DNA of 64,000 bases. Source: CALAGJ01 sp964293305 (GTDB lineage: Bacteria; Bacteroidota; Bacteroidia; Chitinophagales; Chitinophagaceae). Made by a program: the position numbers and the translations under genes. Of the stretch, positions 45,336 through 55,245 are shown in pieces (position 1 is the stretch's first letter; each line of letters begins with the position of its first letter). Below the pieces are notes generated by a model. The model saw only the letters and a program-made list of their open reading frames with translations, was not told the origin of the DNA and searched no databases. The stretch covers positions 45,122 through 109,121 of the forward strand of contig CAXYYO010000006.1 in NCBI GenBank assembly GCA_964293305.1, in the 5' to 3' direction.

Positions 45336-48300
45336 ATGAGAAGTTTATTATTATTTATTTTTTGCTTACTAAGTGCATCGCCGAAGGCACAAAAAAAACA
45401 AGCTATAGCTATAGGCAGTAATGCTCAAGAGGATAGCATATATTTTAAAGAAACAAAGTTTAGACAGGCTGGCCCATTTAGAGGCGGTAGAAGCGCAGCA
45501 GTGTGTGGCAGTTATAAGGATGTAAATACCTTTTATATGGGTAGCACAGGTGGTGGTGTTTGGAAAACATCAGATGGGGGAAACAATTGGAAAAATATAT
45601 CAGACAACTATTTTGGCGGAAGCATAGGCGCTGTATCGGTGTCAGAATCAGATGAAAATATCATCTATGTAGGCGAAGGAGAAAATACGATGCGTGGTAA
45701 TGTGAGTGAGGGAATCAATGGAATGTGGAAATCTACTGATGGTGGTAGGTCGTGGACAAATCTCGGATTAAAAAATGCAAGGCATATAACTAATATTATT
45801 ATTCACCCACGAAACCCTGATATTGTATGGGCCTCTGTACAAGGGCATCTTTTCGGACCTTCAGATGAAAGAGGGGTTTATAAAACTATAGATGGTGGAA
45901 AATCTTGGAGAAAGACTTTATACTCAGGAAATACACAGGCCGGTGCAGTTGACCTAGTAATGGAACCTGGCAACCCAAATATCTTATATGCAAGTACTTG
46001 GCATGTAATACGAACTCCTTATAGCTTAGAAAGTGGTGGCGCAGGAAGTGCATTATGGAAAAGTGTAGATGGTGGAGAAACTTGGACCAATCTCATGGAT
46101 AAAAAAGGCATGCCTCAAAATGAAATTACTGGCATTATTGGGATTACAGTTAGTGCTACAAATCCACAACAATTATATGCACTTATTGAATGCACCAGCA
46201 AAGGTTTATATGGCAGTGAGGATGGCGGGGAACATTGGAAAAAAATTACAGACAATGCAGACCTTTGCCAGCGCAGTTGGTATTTTAGTAAACTCTTTTG
46301 TGATCCAAAAAGCGAAAACACAATTTATGTGCTGAATGTTGGATTGCATCGCAGTAAAGATGGTGGTGATACATGGGAAGAAATATATACCCCACATGGG
46401 GATCATCATGACTTATGGATTGACCCTGCTAATTCAAATCGTATGATTGTAGCCGATGATGGTGGAGCCCAAATTAGTTTTGATGCCGGTGCAAACTGGA
46501 GTACATATAACAACCAACCCACGGCACAGTTTTATAGAGTGAGTACGGATAATGCATTCCCCTATCATATACTGGGTGCACAGCAGGATAATACAACTGT
46601 TCGTATAAAGAGCAGAAGTTTTGGTGGAGCTATTACTGAAAGTGATTGGACCCCCACAGCAGGTTTTGAAAGTGGTTATGTTGTAAACGATCCACTAAAT
46701 AATGATGTGGTATATGGAGGAAATTATCAGGGTTATCTCTCAAGATATGACCATAAAACAGAAGAAAACAGAAGCATCAGTGTATGGCCAATAGAAGCCT
46801 TGGGAGATGGCGTTATTGCAGCTAAGTATCGCTTTCAATGGAACTTTCCCATCTTCTTCTCTCCGCATAATCCACATAAATTATATGCCGCAGGCAATAT
46901 GCTTTTTGCTACAGAAACCGAGGGTCAAAAATGGAATGCAGTAAGTGGTGATCTTACAACAAATGATACCTCAAGACAGAAAAGTAGTGGTGGCCCTATC
47001 ACAAAAGACAATACGTCGGTTGAATATTACTGTACCATATTTACAGCTGCCGAGTGTGCTTTAGAAAAGGATGTGCTGTGGACCGGCAGTGATGACGGTT
47101 TAATACATGTAAGCAAGGATGGTGGCAAGCAATGGAAAAATGTAACACCGCCTGATGCACCTAAGTGGATGATGTGGAATTGCGTAGAAACTAGCCCATA
47201 TAATAAAGGCACCGTTTACTTTGCAGGTACCAGATATAAATCAGATGATTTTGCTCCCTATCTGTACAAAACAACAGACTATGGCAATACTTGGCAACGC
47301 ATCAATAATGGTATTGCAGCACAACATTTTACAAGAGCCATAAGGGCCGACCGCACAAAAAAAGGATTACTTTATTGTGGCACAGAATATGGCTTATATA
47401 TCAGTTACGATGATGGCGCAAACTGGAAACCTTTTCAACTCAATTTACCAATAGTTCCTATAACTGATATTGCTATAAAGAACAATGATTTAATTATAGC
47501 AACACAGGGCAGAAGTTTCTGGGTGTTAGACGATTTATCAACTGTACAAAAAAGAATGGATGGCATTATGCAAAACAATTGGTTTGTATTTAAGCCCATG
47601 CCTACCTATCGCAGTTATGGCTATGTGAGTGAGCACCCGGGAAACAATGGCACTAATGCTCAAAATGGAGTAGTACTTCAATTTTGGTTCACAGAGCAAA
47701 AAGCAAAAGAGACTATAGAAGCAAAAGTATTTAATAGCAAAAAAGAGTTAATAAAAAGCTGGAGTACAACTGCCGAAAAGGAAGAAAACAAATTTCAATA
47801 TGAGGCAGGCATGAACAAACTTATATGGAATTTAGAATATCCTGCCACGATTAAAATTGATGACCTTGTAATGTGGAATGGTTCTGAAATAAGCGGGTTG
47901 AAAGTAGCCCCCGGTAAATATACTTTTAGGTTAAAAACAAGTACTGATAGTACAGAGATTGAAACTGAAGTATTAGCAGATCCAAATCAAAAAATGACAC
48001 AGGCCGATTATGATGCACAAGTAAATTTTTTATTGCAGGTAAAAGATAAATTCAATGCTATACAAACGACAATAAAAAATATTCGCACCCTTCGTAGCCA
48101 GATTAGTGATTTTACTAAAAATATTGATACCGTTGAATATAAGGCAATAACCACAGCAGCAGATAGTATCCAGAAAAAAATCACTGATATAGAAGAAGCA
48201 TTGTATCAAACAAAGTCAAAGAGTCCTCAAGATGTACTCAATTATCCCATTCGTATAAATGATCAAATGGCAAGTATTTATTATTTTGCTTCAAGTGGAA

Positions 48301-48467
48301 ACACGGCTCCACCGCAACAAGCTTATGATGCATTTGCAGAATTAAGTTTGAAGGCAGATAAATATCTAGGAGCCTTTGATGTTTTAAAGCAAAATGATCT
48401 GGTATATCTCAATAATTTAATACATGAAAAAATGGTTCCAATTATTCGAATGGAATCCGAGGATTAA
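45336..48467 (+). CDS. VPS10/sortilin-like BNR-repeat protein, secreted
   Basis: 1043 residues with a signal peptide (SLLLFIFCLLSASPKAQ). The body is a beta-propeller with about ten Asp-box repeats of the S/T-x-D-x-G-x-x-W type (TSDGGNNW, STDGGRSW, TIDGGKSW, SVDGGETW, SEDGGEHW, SKDGGDTW, SKDGGKQW, SYDDGANW and others). This is characteristic of the VPS10/sortilin and glycosyl-hydrolase BNR superfamily. The last 300 residues form a beta domain followed by a helical, coiled-coil-like tail (KFNAIQTTIKNIRTLRSQ). It has no sialidase FRIP motif that I can see, so enzymatic activity is doubtful. Common in Bacteroidota as a probable peptidase-associated or surface protein. Confidence 0.88.
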   Translation: MRSLLLFIFCLLSASPKAQKKQAIAIGSNAQEDSIYFKETKFRQAGPFRGGRSAAVCGSYKDVNTFYMGSTGGGVWKTSDGGNNWKNISDNYFGGSIGAVSVSESDENIIYVGEGENTMRGNVSEGINGMWKSTDGGRSWTNLGLKNARHITNIIIHPRNPDIVWASVQGHLFGPSDERGVYKTIDGGKSWRKTLYSGNTQAGAVDLVMEPGNPNILYASTWHVIRTPYSLESGGAGSALWKSVDGGETWTNLMDKKGMPQNEITGIIGITVSATNPQQLYALIECTSKGLYGSEDGGEHWKKITDNADLCQRSWYFSKLFCDPKSENTIYVLNVGLHRSKDGGDTWEEIYTPHGDHHDLWIDPANSNRMIVADDGGAQISFDAGANWSTYNNQPTAQFYRVSTDNAFPYHILGAQQDNTTVRIKSRSFGGAITESDWTPTAGFESGYVVNDPLNNDVVYGGNYQGYLSRYDHKTEENRSISVWPIEALGDGVIAAKYRFQWNFPIFFSPHNPHKLYAAGNMLFATETEGQKWNAVSGDLTTNDTSRQKSSGGPITKDNTSVEYYCTIFTAAECALEKDVLWTGSDDGLIHVSKDGGKQWKNVTPPDAPKWMMWNCVETSPYNKGTVYFAGTRYKSDDFAPYLYKTTDYGNTWQRINNGIAAQHFTRAIRADRTKKGLLYCGTEYGLYISYDDGANWKPFQLNLPIVPITDIAIKNNDLIIATQGRSFWVLDDLSTVQKRMDGIMQNNWFVFKPMPTYRSYGYVSEHPGNNGTNAQNGVVLQFWFTEQKAKETIEAKVFNSKKELIKSWSTTAEKEENKFQYEAGMNKLIWNLEYPATIKIDDLVMWNGSEISGLKVAPGKYTFRLKTSTDSTEIETEVLADPNQKMTQADYDAQVNFLLQVKDKFNAIQTTIKNIRTLRSQISDFTKNIDTVEYKAITTAADSIQKKITDIEEALYQTKSKSPQDVLNYPIRINDQMASIYYFASSGNTAPPQQAYDAFAELSLKADKYLGAFDVLKQNDLVYLNNLIHEKMVPIIRMESED

Positions 48468-48480
48468 TAAATTATTATGT

Positions 48481-49386
48481 ATGCATATAGCCCGTATATC
48501 AACTTTTAAAAATAATAAACAGGCAGTTCATTTTTTTAATGAATGGGTTGAGCAATTAGAAACGCTCAACCAGATAAAATACAAAAAAATTATTGCCCAA
48601 ACCGAATTGGGCAATACGGTAGTATGGTCATGCAATCATGATCAAAAAAAAATGCCGGCAATTGTTCTCTTTCCCGGTTTTAGAACAAGTGCATTGTTCT
48701 GGGATTTGGATAATGTACTGGCACCATTATGCCACCATTTTCGTGTGTATATGGTAGAAACAAATGGGCAACCTTCTTTGAGCAATGGTGCCTCACCGGA
48801 TGTACGCACAGATGATTATGGAATCTGGGCAGCAGGGGTTTTGAAGCAATTGGATATAACAACAGCGACTATTGCAGGTGTATCATTTGGAGCATTTGTA
48901 TGCAAAAAACTTTGTATGGTAAATCCATCAATTGTAAAGCATGCTGTATTAATGAATCCAGCAGGATTACAACAATTTTCACCAAACTTCAAAAATCTAT
49001 ATTATAATGCACTTCCAGTTTTAAGTACTACAGAAAAAAATGTATCAAAATTTTTAGAAGAAGCTATATTTTTTAAGGACAACCATTATGTATCTCCACA
49101 AGCTTTCAAGCTACTTATAGATTATGAAATGTTTGCCATCAGATCTTTTAAAAATCGATCACAATTTCCTTATGTAATGGGCAAACAGGAATTACAAAGA
49201 ATAAGCACACCTACACATTTAGTACTTGGAGAAAAAGATATATTATTTCCATTTAATAAAACTATTGAGGCTGCCGAGAAAAATGTAAAATCTTTGAGAA
49301 ATGTATATGTTTTAAAGAATACCGGGCATGGCATTGAAACATCTCCAGAAGCAATAGAAAAATTAATACAAATAGCAAAAAATTAG
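48481..49386 (+). CDS. Alpha/beta hydrolase fold protein
   Basis: 301 residues from ATG 48481, 13 bases after the BNR gene; an in-frame ATG at 48424 would overlap that gene by 44 bp. The fold is shown by IVLFPGFRTSALFWD (oxyanion region), the nucleophile Ser135 in GVSFGAF, LGEKDILFP (acid region) and GHGIE (histidine). No signal peptide. The substrate is unknown; esterase, lipase or thioesterase-like activities are possible. Probably read through from the BNR gene. Confidence 0.85.
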   Translation: MHIARISTFKNNKQAVHFFNEWVEQLETLNQIKYKKIIAQTELGNTVVWSCNHDQKKMPAIVLFPGFRTSALFWDLDNVLAPLCHHFRVYMVETNGQPSLSNGASPDVRTDDYGIWAAGVLKQLDITTATIAGVSFGAFVCKKLCMVNPSIVKHAVLMNPAGLQQFSPNFKNLYYNALPVLSTTEKNVSKFLEEAIFFKDNHYVSPQAFKLLIDYEMFAIRSFKNRSQFPYVMGKQELQRISTPTHLVLGEKDILFPFNKTIEAAEKNVKSLRNVYVLKNTGHGIETSPEAIEKLIQIAKN

Positions 49387-49608
49387 TCAAGACAACATAA
49401 CTTTTTTTTAGATTTTTAATAGTCCATAATGCACCAATTTTTAATATTGGCTATCATTTACATTTTTTAAATCAACCCAATTGTATCAGATTCATTTCCC
49501 TCTACCAATTATTTTTTTATAGGCTTAATCGATCAAGAAAAAAGTTCAGTAAAAAAGATGATAACTTAATATCAATTAGGCACTTATCTTTCCCCCAAAA
49601 AAAATTGT

Positions 49609-50424
49609 ATGTTTAAAAATAAAACTGTTTTTATTACAGGTGCCAGCAGGGGAATAGGTAAAGCAATGGCATTAAAGTTGGCAGCTGCTGGGGCTAATAT
49701 CATTATCGCTTCAAAAAGTACAGAGGAAGACCCACGCTTAGGTGGTACAATTTTTTCAGCTGCTGCAGAAATGGAAGCTGCTGGTGGTAAAGCTATTGGC
49801 ATAAAAACAGATATCCGTTTTGAAGAACAGATAGCAGCTGCTGTGCAGCAAGGTGTTGAAGCATTTGGTGGTATTGACATTGTAATCAACAACGCATCTG
49901 CCATACAGCTTACCAACACTGAACAAACTCCGGCCAAGCGTTTTGACCTCATGCATGACATCAATGTAAGAGGGACATTTTTAGTAACACAACATTGTAT
50001 TCCGTATTTGAAAAAAAGCAGCAATGCACATGTCCTCACACTGTCTCCACCTGTAAATTTAATTCCAAAATGGCTGGGCCCACATGTGGCATATACTATG
50101 AGTAAATTCAATATGAGTATGATGGCATTGGGATGGGCAGAAGAGTTGAAAGCTTATCCAATAGCTTCTAATGCTTTATGGCCACGTACTACAATTGATA
50201 CAGCAGCAGTTCGAAATTTACTTGGTGGAGAAATGCTGGCTAAAATGAGTAGAACTCCTGCCATATTATCAGATGCTGCATTTTATATTTTAAGCAAACC
50301 GGCTCAGTCTTGTACAGGTCATACTTTTATAGATGAAGAAGTATTAGCCAAGGAAGGTATTACAGATTTATCAAGTTATAGTGTGGTGCCTGGAGCACAG
50401 CTTTACCAAGATTTATTTGTTTAA
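49609..50424 (+). CDS. Short-chain dehydrogenase/reductase
   Basis: 271 residues. NAD(P)-binding TGASRGIGKA at the N terminus, INNASA, and the catalytic Tyr162 and Lys166 in YTMSK. The sequence following (ADAAFYILSKPAQSCTGHTFIDEEVL) is typical of the HSDL2/hydroxysteroid dehydrogenase-like SDR group, which often acts on fatty acyl or steroid-like alcohols. Here LTLSPP provides the serine region. The gene stands alone, converging with the aminotransferase gene (2-bp gap). Confidence 0.92.
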   Translation: MFKNKTVFITGASRGIGKAMALKLAAAGANIIIASKSTEEDPRLGGTIFSAAAEMEAAGGKAIGIKTDIRFEEQIAAAVQQGVEAFGGIDIVINNASAIQLTNTEQTPAKRFDLMHDINVRGTFLVTQHCIPYLKKSSNAHVLTLSPPVNLIPKWLGPHVAYTMSKFNMSMMALGWAEELKAYPIASNALWPRTTIDTAAVRNLLGGEMLAKMSRTPAILSDAAFYILSKPAQSCTGHTFIDEEVLAKEGITDLSSYSVVPGAQLYQDLFV

Positions 50425-50426
50425 TT

Positions 50427-51572
50427 TTATCTGCAATAAGCTACGAGTCTTTCCACTGCTTGCTCTAAGGTTGTTTCTTTTTTAGCAAAGCAAAAGCGAA
50501 GTACTTTGTTATCTTCTCCGGTTTTGTAAAATGCACTCATAGGTATGGTAGCCACACCTGCATCTGTTGTAAGTTTTTTGGCAAATACCATATCCGGTTC
50601 ATCTGATATTTTGTTGTATTGATAGCATTGAAAATAACTTCCATAACTGGGTATGGGTTCAAAAGCAGTTGATTGCATTAGTTGTTGGAAATAATCTCTT
50701 TTTTTCTGCATAAAGTTGCCCAAGGATAAATAAGCATCTGCTTGAATAAGATATTCCGCAAGGCCATATTGCATAGCACTGTTTACACTAAATGCATTAA
50801 ATTGATGTATCTTTCTGTATTCATGCATCAATGTAGGGCTGCTTATACAATAACCCATTTTCCAACCCGTACAGTGATAGGTTTTACCAAATGAAAAACA
50901 CACAAAACTCCGCTCCATTAATGCCGGATATTTCAGCATACTCAAGTGGGGTTTACCATCAAAAATTAAATGTTCATATACTTCATCACTTATCACAAGA
51001 AGGTTGTGCTTTTGTGCTAATAAAGTCAGAGTATTGATATCATTTTCTTCAAGCACCGCACCGGTTGGGTTGTGTGGCGAATTAATGATTATAGCCTTTG
51101 TGCGGCTGGTTATAGCATCTGCTACTTCCTGCCAAGGAATATGATAATCTGGGAATGAAAGTGCTATACAAATTGCTTTAGCTCCATTTACTTCGATATT
51201 AGGAATATAACTATCATAAGCGGGTTCAAATACAATGACTTCATCTCCGGGTCTAAGGAAACAAGTAAGTGCTGTATAAATAGCATAAGTACCTCCAGGT
51301 GTAATGGTTATTTGTTGGTCAGCATCAATAGAATTTGAGTAAAGATGTTGCACTTTGTCTGCAAGACGTTGCCTTAAAATAGGCAACCCATTAGAATGTG
51401 CATATTGATTGCCACCATCCTGCATAGCTTTATAAACTAAATTAATAAGCGCTTCATTCATGGTAAAGTCTGGGAAACCCTGCCCCAAATTAATGGCACC
51501 AGACTGCTGAGCCAGTTGACTCATTACTGTAAAAATTGTTGTGCCTGCATTGGGCAGTTTAGAAGAAAACAT
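50427..51572 (-). CDS. Methionine/kynurenine-type PLP aminotransferase (YbdL-like)
   Basis: 381 residues, class I/II aminotransferase fold. It begins SKLPNAGTTIFTVMSQLAQQSGAINLGQGFPDF, the hallmark of the methionine aminotransferase (YbdL) and kynurenine aminotransferase group. The PLP Schiff-base lysine is Lys230 in SFGKTYHCTGWK. NSPHNPTG and a C-terminal arginine region (RFCFAKKETTLEQA) are present. A likely role is transamination of 4-methylthio-2-oxobutyrate to methionine in salvage. No methionine-salvage genes are adjacent. Confidence 0.92.
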   Translation of the reverse strand: MFSSKLPNAGTTIFTVMSQLAQQSGAINLGQGFPDFTMNEALINLVYKAMQDGGNQYAHSNGLPILRQRLADKVQHLYSNSIDADQQITITPGGTYAIYTALTCFLRPGDEVIVFEPAYDSYIPNIEVNGAKAICIALSFPDYHIPWQEVADAITSRTKAIIINSPHNPTGAVLEENDINTLTLLAQKHNLLVISDEVYEHLIFDGKPHLSMLKYPALMERSFVCFSFGKTYHCTGWKMGYCISSPTLMHEYRKIHQFNAFSVNSAMQYGLAEYLIQADAYLSLGNFMQKKRDYFQQLMQSTAFEPIPSYGSYFQCYQYNKISDEPDMVFAKKLTTDAGVATIPMSAFYKTGEDNKVLRFCFAKKETTLEQAVERLVAYCR

Positions 51573-51753
51573 ATTAAACCAATTTATGACAATTATGAGA
51601 TAATCATGATATTACAAATACCGCATGTACTAAAAAATAAATACCAATTTTTAAAAATTTATAATTTAAAAAGAGTTGACTTTTATATAGAAGCAGTTTA
51701 AAAATGATCTGAAAAATGAAATTTTCCACCTTTAAATGCATCAGATTTATGAT

Positions 51754-54438
51754 TTATCTAATCAGTTGTACAGTTCCTTTTTTTCTGATAACATTTCCTA
51801 GATAATCAATTGCCTCTGCATTAAACACATATGTTCCCGATGGTTGTTTAACTCCTTTAAATGTGCCATTCCATCCGTCATTTAGCTTATTGGTTGTAAA
51901 CAAAAGCTGCCCCCATCTATTAAATACACTAAAATAATTGAGCTGCTTCATGCCAATTACAGAAGGTTTGAAATTTTCATTTAAATTGTCATTATTAGGA
52001 GAAAAAGCAGTAGGGATAAATAAATCAGGTTTGGTCTGAAATACTGTTACAGTTATACTGTCTTTAGCTATACAACCTTCCGGAGAAATAGCAGTTAAAA
52101 GATAAGCAACTTTTTTTGTACCCGAAGGGTAAATACCTATTGGATTTCCGATAGTTGGATCACTTAAATAAATGGGAGGAACCCACTGATAAGTAGCACC
52201 GCCAGTAGCGTTAAACTGCAAAGGTTGTTGAATGACTATAGTTGTATCAGAACCAGCATTAGCAATAACCTTTGGAATTACAGTAACTTTTATAGAATCG
52301 ACTCCGGGCTTAGGACAGCCTTTTGAATCGTAGGCGTATAAAAAATATTGTGTAGTAATTTCAGGGCCAGCCGTAGGCGTTAATGTATTTGATTGCACCA
52401 ATGTTTGAGTAGGAGACCATACATAACTACTGCCATCTGAGTTACCATTGAGTTGAACAGTTTTTCCATAACAAATGATGACAGAATCTCCGGCATCTGC
52501 TATCGGATATGGAACAACTTTAATGCTTACAGTATCTTTTGCCAAACAGGTACCAACAGATGCTTCTACTATGTATTCAATATCCTGTAAGGGTGTAGCT
52601 AGAGGCTCTGCAATATCTGTTGCATCTAGTTCAATAGGAGGTGACCAGATGAAGTTTACTGCATTTGTATTATTACGTAATAAAATTTGATCTGTCTGAC
52701 AAATTGTGGTATCTGCTAATAATTCCGCAACTACTTTATCTACCACTTTTACGTTAATGGTTAATGAATCTTTACAGGTTCCATCATCCACACGAATGGT
52801 ATATTCTGTATCTACTTTCGGAAAGACCCTCGGTGTAGCAGTATTGGCATTTATTATATTATAATTTGGGTACCAAGTATATTGAGGATTTGGGGTAATG
52901 GCAGTTACAGATAAATCTAAACTATCAACTGAGCATATAATTTGTTCAGTGAAAGGAACAGTTATTTCTGGACCGGGGGTTACGGATAACTTATATTCCA
53001 AAGAATCAATACACCCTTTGCTTGAGGAAGAAATCAATAAAATATTCTTATCGCCTGGCGTTTCAAAAGTATAGGATGGATTTTGAAGTATTGAGACATC
53101 ATTTGAAATTCCTGTTTCCCCAAAATCCCATAACCATAAGCTAATAGTGCCATATGTTGAGGTGGAAATATCCGTAAATTGGTAGGGTGCCTGAATACAA
53201 CTTCCATTCACCACAAAATTTGTATTAAAGCCAGGATATATTGCAACATTTGCAGATGCTGTAGCCGTACATTCTTGACCTTTGTTGGCAATTACTGTTA
53301 TGGTATAAATCCCGGTATCGGGGAAACTAAAAAATGGTCTTTCTTCAAGCGAGGTATCTGCATCTGAATTTGTTATTCCAAAATCCCAATAGTAGGTTTC
53401 AATCAATCCTAACGGGTCTGGTCTTGTATTTTCGAACTGGAGGGTATTAGAATTACAATTTATATAGTTTACAGTTATGCCGTCACTATCAAACTGATCA
53501 TTATCTAATTGCACCTCAGGCAGGCTACAATTATTTACTTTAAAAGTAAAATCTTTTCTATGTTCTGCAATTATTTTACCGTTTCTCCACTCATAGCAAA
53601 CCACACACACCACATAGTCTCCTGTTATTGGAGCTATACCACTGATAATACCAGTTACGGGGTCAATGGTAACCGTACTCCCCATTGGTTCTATGGCACT
53701 ATATGGGAAAAGGTAGCCTACTGGACTATAATTAAAATCTGTAGGTGCTTGATCTATTGCAGAAGTGAATTCGCCACCGTCAAATGCAGCAACAAATTCA
53801 TAAGAAAGTGAATCCCCGTCCATATCAGTGGCTCCCAATGAAAAACTGAAAAATGACTCTTTGCAGGAAATTACAGTGTCTTTAGTATTAAATACAGCAG
53901 AGCTATTGAAATCTCCGGGCAAAATTTTTGATCCGGGTATTGTTGCAGTATAGGTAGAACCAGGAATAAGACTTAATGTTTCTAGATCTGGACCTAAATT
54001 GTCATTTTGCGCCCTACAGCAGGTTTGATAAAGTATAATATAACCAACATCATTATTGTTTAAAATAACATTACCACTGTATGTATAAGCTTCATAACTA
54101 ATTTCTGGCTTACTAGATATGCAAGCCGGATAAGTGGTTAAGGTAAGAATTTTTGATTCAGACCTATTTACTTTTATATCTAATATTTTCCGAAAAGGGA
54201 AAGCATTTTCGAAAACAGAAATGAATACACTGGCCGGCAAACAGGCAATATTACCCCCAGTACCACAGGGCTTTGTAGCATCTCTAAAAAGACGGGCAGA
54301 TAATTTATAATTACTTGTATTTGTAGCCGCTCCTGGTCCTAAATATTCATAAAAAATTTCTCCTCCATTTATATGCCCGGCAAATAATGTTGTATATGAA
54401 AAAAACAACAAGGATAATATTATAGGTATGCGCTTCAT
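51754..54438 (-). CDS. T9SS-exported surface protein with PKD-like domains and type-B sorting C terminus
   Basis: 894 residues. The signal peptide ends TLFAG. Beta-rich repeats follow, two of PKD type (YYWDFGITNSDADTSLEERPFFSFPDTGIYTITV; LWLWDFGETG). Several repeats of about 85 residues contain phrases such as YTWYPNYNI, FIWSPPIEL and YVWSPTQTL. The last 80 residues (PTAFSPNNDNLNENF, FNRWGQLLF, WNGTFKG, GTYVFNAEAID) are the gliding-motility-associated C-terminal domain (CHU_C), a type-B signal for the type IX secretion system. It overlaps the previous hydrolase gene by 4 bp (ATGA), so translation is coupled. A role in adhesion or motility is inference. Confidence 0.93.
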   Translation of the reverse strand: MKRIPIILSLLFFSYTTLFAGHINGGEIFYEYLGPGAATNTSNYKLSARLFRDATKPCGTGGNIACLPASVFISVFENAFPFRKILDIKVNRSESKILTLTTYPACISSKPEISYEAYTYSGNVILNNNDVGYIILYQTCCRAQNDNLGPDLETLSLIPGSTYTATIPGSKILPGDFNSSAVFNTKDTVISCKESFFSFSLGATDMDGDSLSYEFVAAFDGGEFTSAIDQAPTDFNYSPVGYLFPYSAIEPMGSTVTIDPVTGIISGIAPITGDYVVCVVCYEWRNGKIIAEHRKDFTFKVNNCSLPEVQLDNDQFDSDGITVNYINCNSNTLQFENTRPDPLGLIETYYWDFGITNSDADTSLEERPFFSFPDTGIYTITVIANKGQECTATASANVAIYPGFNTNFVVNGSCIQAPYQFTDISTSTYGTISLWLWDFGETGISNDVSILQNPSYTFETPGDKNILLISSSSKGCIDSLEYKLSVTPGPEITVPFTEQIICSVDSLDLSVTAITPNPQYTWYPNYNIINANTATPRVFPKVDTEYTIRVDDGTCKDSLTINVKVVDKVVAELLADTTICQTDQILLRNNTNAVNFIWSPPIELDATDIAEPLATPLQDIEYIVEASVGTCLAKDTVSIKVVPYPIADAGDSVIICYGKTVQLNGNSDGSSYVWSPTQTLVQSNTLTPTAGPEITTQYFLYAYDSKGCPKPGVDSIKVTVIPKVIANAGSDTTIVIQQPLQFNATGGATYQWVPPIYLSDPTIGNPIGIYPSGTKKVAYLLTAISPEGCIAKDSITVTVFQTKPDLFIPTAFSPNNDNLNENFKPSVIGMKQLNYFSVFNRWGQLLFTTNKLNDGWNGTFKGVKQPSGTYVFNAEAIDYLGNVIRKKGTVQLIR

Positions 54439-55244
54439 GCTAATACTGCAATAGTAAGCATAAAAGATTCAATAGTTTCTAATAATTCCACTGGCTGCTC
54501 CCACATACTCATATGCCCAGTGGATGCATAAAATGTAACCTGACTTTGAGGAGGCAAATAAACCTGCTTGAAAACATCAGCGGGTGGCGCTGCCATATCT
54601 TCGCTTCCAATTACAAAAAGTACAGGTATGGTACTTTTTGTAAGAACAGCACAACGGTCTTTTCGCTGCATCATAATTTTATAATATTGCTGTAGGGCGG
54701 CATTGCTATACTGCACACTTTGTGCTATAAGTTCATCAATATCCTGTTTGTTTTCTTTTTTGAATATCGCTCCAAAAAGATTGGGTATCGTGTTTTTAAG
54801 AAAAGCATATGCTCCATAGGAGCCAATAGCTTCAATGCCTCTTTGTCTTATTTCTTTTTTTTCTTCACTATCAGCAAACGCTGTGGAATGAATAAGCCCA
54901 AATCCATTTAATTTTTCAGCATACTTTTCAGCAAATGCCAGCGTGATATAACCACCCATACTATGACCAAGCATTATAGTTTGATAGACTTTTGCATCAT
55001 CCATCACGGCCAAGAGTACCTCTGCAAAATCCTCCACACTTTGTAAGGAATCATTATATGCAGACGAGCCGCTACCGGGTAAATCTGGAATAATAACTTT
55101 ATAAAACTTCGATAAACTTTCAACCTGTCTATTCCAAATTTTTCCATCTTCGCCAAACCCATGTATGAGCATGATTGAGATATGGCTATCACCTACTACA
55201 TTATAAGAAATTTGCTCGCCTCGGTAAAGAAATGATTGCTGCAT
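54435..55244 (-). CDS. Alpha/beta hydrolase
   Basis: 269 residues from ATG 55244, one base beyond the upstream gene's stop; an ATG at 55277 would overlap it. Motifs: LIHGFGEDGKIW, LPGSGSSAY, nucleophile Ser95 in GHSMGG, VIGSEDMAAPP (acid) and GHMSMWEQP (histidine). Typical of carboxylesterase/haloperoxidase-type hydrolases. It is the middle gene of an operon: the Lnb-like gene ends immediately upstream and the T9SS protein starts within its stop codon. Confidence 0.9.
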   Translation of the reverse strand: MQQSFLYRGEQISYNVVGDSHISIMLIHGFGEDGKIWNRQVESLSKFYKVIIPDLPGSGSSAYNDSLQSVEDFAEVLLAVMDDAKVYQTIMLGHSMGGYITLAFAEKYAEKLNGFGLIHSTAFADSEEKKEIRQRGIEAIGSYGAYAFLKNTIPNLFGAIFKKENKQDIDELIAQSVQYSNAALQQYYKIMMQRKDRCAVLTKSTIPVLFVIGSEDMAAPPADVFKQVYLPPQSQVTFYASTGHMSMWEQPVELLETIESFMLTIAVLA

Positions 55245-55245
55245 A

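Noticed and set aside
45336..48467. Sialidase linked to the neu operon
   Set aside because: Asp boxes are present, but the FRIP motif and the arginine triad of sialidases are not seen, and the repeat number fits VPS10-type propellers.
49584..50111. 175-codon ORF antisense to the SDR gene
   Set aside because: The SDR frame has all catalytic motifs. The antisense frame is a codon-bias shadow rich in A, S, C and P.
51671..51686. Partial element core GTTGACTTTT near the T9SS gene end
   Set aside because: No AACCCA at the fixed distance and no hairpin arm.
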